The notes under the pieces are model-generated. The model searched no databases. It had not been told where the DNA came from and saw nothing but the letters and a program-made list of their open reading frames with translations. A stretch of 64,000 nucleotides of DNA from Pedobacter nutrimenti. Lineage in GTDB: Bacteria > Bacteroidota > Bacteroidia > Sphingobacteriales > Sphingobacteriaceae. This document shows, piece after piece, positions 60,394 to 64,000 of this stretch. The position numbers were made by a program, and so were the translations under genes. The stretch spans positions 186,001 to 250,000 of the forward strand of contig NZ_QKLU01000007.1 in NCBI RefSeq assembly GCF_003208655.1, read 5' to 3'. How positions within the stretch are numbered: the first letter of the stretch is position 1; each line of letters begins with the position of its first letter.

Positions 60394-62019
60394 ATGAATT
60401 TTCAAGAAGAACTCCATTCCATTTTTGTTGAGGAGCAGGCTATTCCTGATGCCTTCCGTTTGGAAAAAGAGTTGCACCAGCGCGAATACCTGAGCAATGG
60501 GAGCATGCATGCATGGGCAGGTGAAGTACATACGGTGATTTCTCCTGTTTACATCCGCACAGCAGAAGGTTTAAAACCTAAAGTGATCGGAACTTACCCG
60601 CTTTGTAGTGAGAAAGAGGCGATGGAAGCACTGGATGCAGCTGTACAGGCTTACAACAACGGTCGTGGGGAGTGGCCAACGATGAGCGTGGCCGACCGGA
60701 TTGCCCACGTGGAAAAGTTCACCCACCGGATCATTGAAAAAAAGAATGAGGTGGTCAAACTGCTGATGTGGGAAATCGGAAAATCCTATGCTGATTCTGT
60801 AAAGGAATTTGACCGGACCGTAGAATACATTTATGCCACCATTGATGCCCTGAAGGACCTGGACCGTCAGTCTTCGCGTTTTACCATAGAACAAGGCATT
60901 GTCGCACAGGTGAGGCGTTCCCCATTGGGTGTGGTGCTGTGTATGGGACCTTTTAATTATCCCTTGAACGAGACCTTCACCACCCTGATCCCGGCATTGA
61001 TTATGGGCAATACGCTCTTGTTCAAACCACCTAAACATGGTACTTTATTGCATTATCCTTTACTGGAAGCTTTCCGGGATTGTTTTCCAAAAGGTGTGGT
61101 GAACACGATTTATGGAAGGGGAAATAAGATTATTCCCGAGCTGATGAAATCCGGGAAAATCAATGTGCTTACACTGATCGGATCGAGTAAAGTTGCAAAT
61201 GAACTCAAAAAACTGCATCCCAAAATCAACAGGCTCCGCGCCATTCTTGGGTTGGATGCGAAAAATGCAGCCATTATTACCGCACAGGCAGATTTGAAAC
61301 TGGCCGTGCAGGAAACGGTTTTGGGTGCGCTTTCTTTTAACGGACAGCGTTGTACCGCCCTGAAAATTATATTTATCCACAGGTCTCTGGCCGACGAATT
61401 TCTGGAACAACTGTCCCAGGCTGTTGCCAAATTAAAAATCGGTATGCCCTGGGTGGAGGGCGTGGCTTTAACCCCATTGCCAGAACCACAGAAACCAGCT
61501 TATCTGAAGGAATGTATAGAAGATGCGCTGTCCCATGGTGCAAAAGTGGTCAATGAACATGGTGGTTTGACGGCAGCTTCTTTTGTTTACCCCGCCATTG
61601 TTTATCCGGTAAACAACCGCATGAAACTCTATACGGAAGAACAATTCGGACCTGTCATTCCGGTGGTGCCTTTTGACGATCTGGAGGAAACGATTGAATA
61701 CCTGATCGAATCTACGCACGGGCAGCAGGTGAGCATTTTTAGTAATGACGAAGAAGAAGTGGCCGCCCTGATTGACCCGCTGGTGAACCAGGTGAGTCGT
61801 GTGAACATCAATTGTCAGTGTCAGCGTGGTCCGGATGTGTTTCCTTTTACGGGCAGAAAGGACAGTGCCGAAGGAACTTTGTCTGTGGTAGATGCCCTAC
61901 GGTCTTTTTCGATCCGATCACTGGTGGCCAGTAAATTAAACGAAAGCAATAAAAAGCTGATCAACGAAATTATAGACAGCAACAGTTCTAATTTTTTAAG
62001 TACTAAATACCTGTTCTGA
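60394..62019 (+). CDS. GapN-like NADP-dependent glyceraldehyde-3-phosphate dehydrogenase
   Basis: A 541-residue aldehyde dehydrogenase superfamily protein that looks like the non-phosphorylating glyceraldehyde-3-phosphate dehydrogenases. It has MGPFNYPLNETFTTLIPAL with the oxyanion Asn188, IGSSKVANEL, and the nucleophile Cys320 in FNGQRCTALKIIF. EEQFGPVIPV is also present. The usual ELGGK block reads LGLDAK (285-290), so the general-base Glu is not at its usual place. It would oxidise the glyceraldehyde-3-phosphate from the KDPG cleavage to 3-phosphoglycerate. It is the last gene of the catabolic unit and is followed by a terminator. Another aldehyde substrate from the locus is possible. Confidence 0.8.
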   Translation: MNFQEELHSIFVEEQAIPDAFRLEKELHQREYLSNGSMHAWAGEVHTVISPVYIRTAEGLKPKVIGTYPLCSEKEAMEALDAAVQAYNNGRGEWPTMSVADRIAHVEKFTHRIIEKKNEVVKLLMWEIGKSYADSVKEFDRTVEYIYATIDALKDLDRQSSRFTIEQGIVAQVRRSPLGVVLCMGPFNYPLNETFTTLIPALIMGNTLLFKPPKHGTLLHYPLLEAFRDCFPKGVVNTIYGRGNKIIPELMKSGKINVLTLIGSSKVANELKKLHPKINRLRAILGLDAKNAAIITAQADLKLAVQETVLGALSFNGQRCTALKIIFIHRSLADEFLEQLSQAVAKLKIGMPWVEGVALTPLPEPQKPAYLKECIEDALSHGAKVVNEHGGLTAASFVYPAIVYPVNNRMKLYTEEQFGPVIPVVPFDDLEETIEYLIESTHGQQVSIFSNDEEEVAALIDPLVNQVSRVNINCQCQRGPDVFPFTGRKDSAEGTLSVVDALRSFSIRSLVASKLNESNKKLINEIIDSNSSNFLSTKYLF

Positions 62020-62027
62020 TCAAAACC

Positions 62028-62060
62028 AGGGCTGTTTGCTTAAAGCAGGCAGCCTTTTTT
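62028..62060 (+). terminator. terminator of the pectin catabolic unit
   Basis: GGCTGTTTGC at 62030-62039 and GCAGGCAGCC at 62045-62054 form a 10-bp stem (two G-T pairs) around TTAAA, followed by six T. It sits between the stop codons of the convergent dehydrogenase and LacI genes. Confidence 0.75.
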
Positions 62061-63066
62061 ATTTGGTAGAATTCCGGGCAATCAGACTGGATTTTAAAAC
62101 TGTCGTGGCTTTAGAATCTTCCATCGCCCTGCGTTCAATAATATTAAACAACACTTCCGCACATTTTTTACCAATGTCGAAGGCAGGTTGGGTAATGGTG
62201 CTTAAGGATGGGCTGAGCAGGGGGGCCGTAGCCAGATTGGAAAAACTGATGAGTTTGATTTTTTCCGGGATGTTCAGGTTCAGTTCATTACAAACCAGAT
62301 AAGAGGTGACCGCCAGTTTTTCGACCGATGCAAAAATACCATCTGGGGGATTTGCCGACTGTAACAGGTTTTTGATCTGCTGGTGGTTTTCTTCTTCTGT
62401 GCCCGAACAGGTGAGGATCAATCCGGGTTCTGTTTTTATATGTTGTTCCAAAAGGGCATTCTGGAAACCTGCAAACCTTTTTTTACTGATGGAAAGGGTT
62501 TCAGAGACCTGTAAATAAGCGATCCTTTTACATCCTGCCTCGAGCAGGTGACGGGTCGCTTTATACCCGCTGTCGTAATCGTCTGTAGTAATTTTTGCGG
62601 TGTCGATCTGTTCGCAGATCCGGTCAAAGAAAACCAGGGGTATGCCTGTATCGTATAAATTTTTCAGGTGTTCTATGTCTTCTGTCTGACTGGTCACCGA
62701 TATTAAAATGCCATCCACTCTTCCGCTGAGCAGGTGTTTTGCAATGGCCACTTCTTTTTTCAGGTCTTCATGGGTCAGGTAAATTAACACATGATAGCTC
62801 TTTTTCTGGGCGACTTCTTCTATGCCGTTAATGGCAAGGGTGAAAAAATTATTGTCTATTTCAGGAATGACCAGCGCAATGGTCTTGCTTTTTTGTTTTC
62901 TTAAACTGCTGGCATAAGGGTTAGGTTGATAACTCAACTTTTCTGCCATTTCCCTTACCCTCTGTTTGGTCTCGATACTGATCTCGTGGCTGTCATGCAG
63001 CGCGCGTGATACGGTCGAGGTAGAGAGCTTAAGTTCAGCTGCGAGTTGTTTTAAATTAATACCCAT
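62059..63066 (-). CDS. LacI-family transcriptional regulator (right border of the pectin locus)
   Basis: A 335-residue LacI-type regulator. The DNA-binding part reads LKQLAAELKLSTSTVSRALH and KLSYQPNPYA. The effector domain has TIALVIPEIDNNFFTLAING, GRVDGILISVTSQ and SPSLSTITQPAFDIG. It is similar in layout to the LacI protein at 32629 and the recognition helices are the same (STSTVSRAL), so they may bind related operators. ATG 63066 is chosen because a TTG at 63081 falls next to a TATTTTTG promoter element. The gene converges on the GapN-like gene. Confidence 0.93.
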   Translation of the reverse strand: MGINLKQLAAELKLSTSTVSRALHDSHEISIETKQRVREMAEKLSYQPNPYASSLRKQKSKTIALVIPEIDNNFFTLAINGIEEVAQKKSYHVLIYLTHEDLKKEVAIAKHLLSGRVDGILISVTSQTEDIEHLKNLYDTGIPLVFFDRICEQIDTAKITTDDYDSGYKATRHLLEAGCKRIAYLQVSETLSISKKRFAGFQNALLEQHIKTEPGLILTCSGTEEENHQQIKNLLQSANPPDGIFASVEKLAVTSYLVCNELNLNIPEKIKLISFSNLATAPLLSPSLSTITQPAFDIGKKCAEVLFNIIERRAMEDSKATTVLKSSLIARNSTK

Positions 63067-63082
63067 AGTCAAAGATAACAAA

Positions 63083-63090
63083 CAAAAATA
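63083..63090 (-). promoter_or_regulatory. candidate -7 promoter element of the second LacI gene
   Basis: On the minus strand this reads TATTTTTG, a match to TAnnTTTG, 17 bp before ATG 63066. The sequence 63091-63279 upstream is very AT-rich and shows no gene. Confidence 0.4.
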
Positions 63091-63279
63091 GTTTATATGG
63101 ATAAGAATAAAAATGCAGATTTGGTTTTTTTCTTAAGTGTTAAATAGGTGTTTTTTAAGGTTTAGTTTTTAAAATGATTTGTTTTTGGTTTTAATATTGA
63201 TGAAATGTTAATTTTTATGTTTACATGTTATTAAAATGTTAAAAATTAAAATAGTCTATTAAATTAGTAGATTATAATT

Positions 63280-63287
63280 TATATTTG
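63280..63287 (+). promoter_or_regulatory. candidate -7 promoter element of a small transcript
   Basis: TATATTTG fits TAnnTTTG and lies about 120 bp before a strong terminator, with structured sequence between them. Confidence 0.4.
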
Positions 63288-63293
63288 CAGAGT

Positions 63294-63439
63294 AATGATT
63301 GAAAGATCACTGCAAAATTTAAAAACTCCGCCATGTGAATGGCATCAGCAGGTTCTCTGCTTAAAATATTAGATGTTTGGTTAGATCTAAGTTTTGTTTT
63401 GTTTGACAAAAAACCAGGTAGGATTGCCTGGTTTTTTTA
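63294..63439 (+). ncRNA. candidate small structured RNA
   Basis: Between a TATATTTG element and a strong terminator lie about 145 bases with three hairpins. GCCAT-GTGA-ATGGC at 63330-63343 has a GNRA-type loop. AGCAG and CTGCT pair at 63347-63361. TTAGAT and ATCTAA pair at 63369-63390. A 25-codon frame starts at ATG 63295 and stops at 63372, so a tiny peptide gene is the alternative. I do not recognise an RNA family; it lacks the features of tmRNA or SRP RNA. Confidence 0.4.
63408..63439. terminator. strong bidirectional terminator
   Basis: AAAAAACCAGGTA and TGCCTGGTTTTTT pair over 13 bp (one T-G pair) around GGAT, with a T tract. It ends the candidate small RNA and, read the other way, the methyltransferase gene. 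Confidence 0.8.
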
Positions 63440-63459
63440 TTTGAAGTTCAACCTTGTTT

Positions 63460-64000
63460 TTAGAGTTTTTTATACACAACTGCTTTAATGAAGTTTTTAT
63501 AGTACCTCTTCTGAATGATTTTTTTGAGTTTGTATTTTCTAAAGTAGACCCGGGTATCAATCAGTTCCCTGGCTTCTACATTGGAAACAACCCTGAAAAA
63601 CAGGTACATGGTTTTTAATAAAAAACGCTGCCATAAATTATTTCTTTTTACCTGATTGCTGAAGTCTGAAAAGAGCCAGAGCCCTTCTGGTTTTAAAAGG
63701 CTGTTTAACTTGCTGAAAGCGGTTTCCATGGTTTCTTTCCCGAAATTATCAAAAAGAAAAGCCGTCATGATCACATCAAATTGCCTGCTTCCTTTATAAT
63801 CTTCAATGGCCGTGTTGACAAATTCAATACTGTTGTTCCTCAGGTTCCTTTTTTGAGCCAGATGAATCATTTTTGAAGAGATTTCTATATAGGTAATGCG
63901 CAATCCTTCAGGATGAAGCTCTGCAATTTTGTTTAAGATCCAACCTGTCCCACCGCCGGCGATGAGTATTTTTGCACCGGGGGGAATATAGCCAAGCTGA
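63460..64000 (-). CDS. class I SAM-dependent methyltransferase (5' end outside window)
   Basis: The frame runs off the right edge, so the N-terminus is missing; about 180 residues are visible. The SAM-binding motif I is present close to the edge as ILIAGGGTGWILNKI. The following acidic end of strand 2 (ITYIEIS) and motif IV-like FDVIMTAFLFDNF are also visible. The C-terminal half is basic, with LKPEGLWLFSDF as the usual strand 5 region. The substrate is unknown. Because only the 3' part is seen, upstream neighbours cannot be judged. Confidence 0.82.
   Translation of the reverse strand, partial: QLGYIPPGAKILIAGGGTGWILNKIAELHPEGLRITYIEISSKMIHLAQKRNLRNNSIEFVNTAIEDYKGSRQFDVIMTAFLFDNFGKETMETAFSKLNSLLKPEGLWLFSDFSNQVKRNNLWQRFLLKTMYLFFRVVSNVEARELIDTRVYFRKYKLKKIIQKRYYKNFIKAVVYKKL

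Noticed and set aside
63294..63439. tmRNA or SRP RNA
   Set aside because: No tRNA-like ends or tag frame, and no GGAA-loop core of SRP RNA; the length and hairpins do not fit.
1..64000. CRISPR array, tRNA, rRNA, insertion sequence or prophage
   Set aside because: No regularly spaced repeats, tRNA-like cloverleaf, transposase, integrase or phage structural gene was found on reading through both strands.

Overview
The window reads as chromosome of a Bacteroidota bacterium of the Pedobacter / Sphingobacteriaceae type. The grounds are a SusC/SusD pair, many lipoproteins with an SCKK-like lipobox, start codons without a Shine-Dalgarno sequence, and promoters whose -7 element fits TAnnTTTG. I see no rRNA, tRNA, insertion sequence, phage gene or CRISPR array. 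The assignment rests on protein and promoter character only.

Left part (1-14.5 kb): the end of an aldose-1-epimerase-like gene, a GAF-domain histidine kinase, malate:quinone oxidoreductase, and an OmpR-type two-component pair preceded by a duplicated leader. A divergent cluster follows. Leftward it carries a TonB-dependent receptor, a beta-helix lipoprotein and a YncE-like beta-propeller. Rightward it carries a purple-acid-phosphatase-like enzyme and an imelysin-like/di-heme peroxidase fusion. The shared intergenic region holds TTAA repeats spaced 11 bp apart, the layout expected for an OmpR/PhoB-class regulator.

Middle part (14.6-30.4 kb): a tightly packed rightward gene string centred on polyphosphate kinase 1. 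It holds an HD/PycTM membrane protein, PPK1, an SdiA-regulated-type lipoprotein, a 1203-aa phosphatase/kinase-like/outer-membrane-barrel fusion, a 784-aa GAF protein, and an 863-aa kinase-like/barrel protein. I consider this the most interesting and least described unit in the window. A type II NADH dehydrogenase follows.

Right part (30.4-63 kb): a pectin utilisation locus with its whole catabolic route. It holds a sodium/solute symporter, a LacI regulator, SusC/SusD, a surface beta-helix lipoprotein, a CE12 acetylesterase, two CE8 pectinesterases, GH43, GH28, GH105 and PL10. The cytoplasmic genes are uxaB, uxaA, kduI, a KduD-like SDR, uxaC, kdgK, eda, a hexuronate MFS transporter and a GapN-like dehydrogenase, closed by a second LacI regulator. 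The route runs pectin, galacturonate and unsaturated galacturonate, KDG, KDPG, pyruvate and glyceraldehyde-3-phosphate, then 3-phosphoglycerate. Three transcription units (SusC, GH28, uxaB) share an upstream motif 58-59 bp before a similar -7 element, so they probably form one regulon. A candidate small structured RNA and a partial methyltransferase gene end the window.
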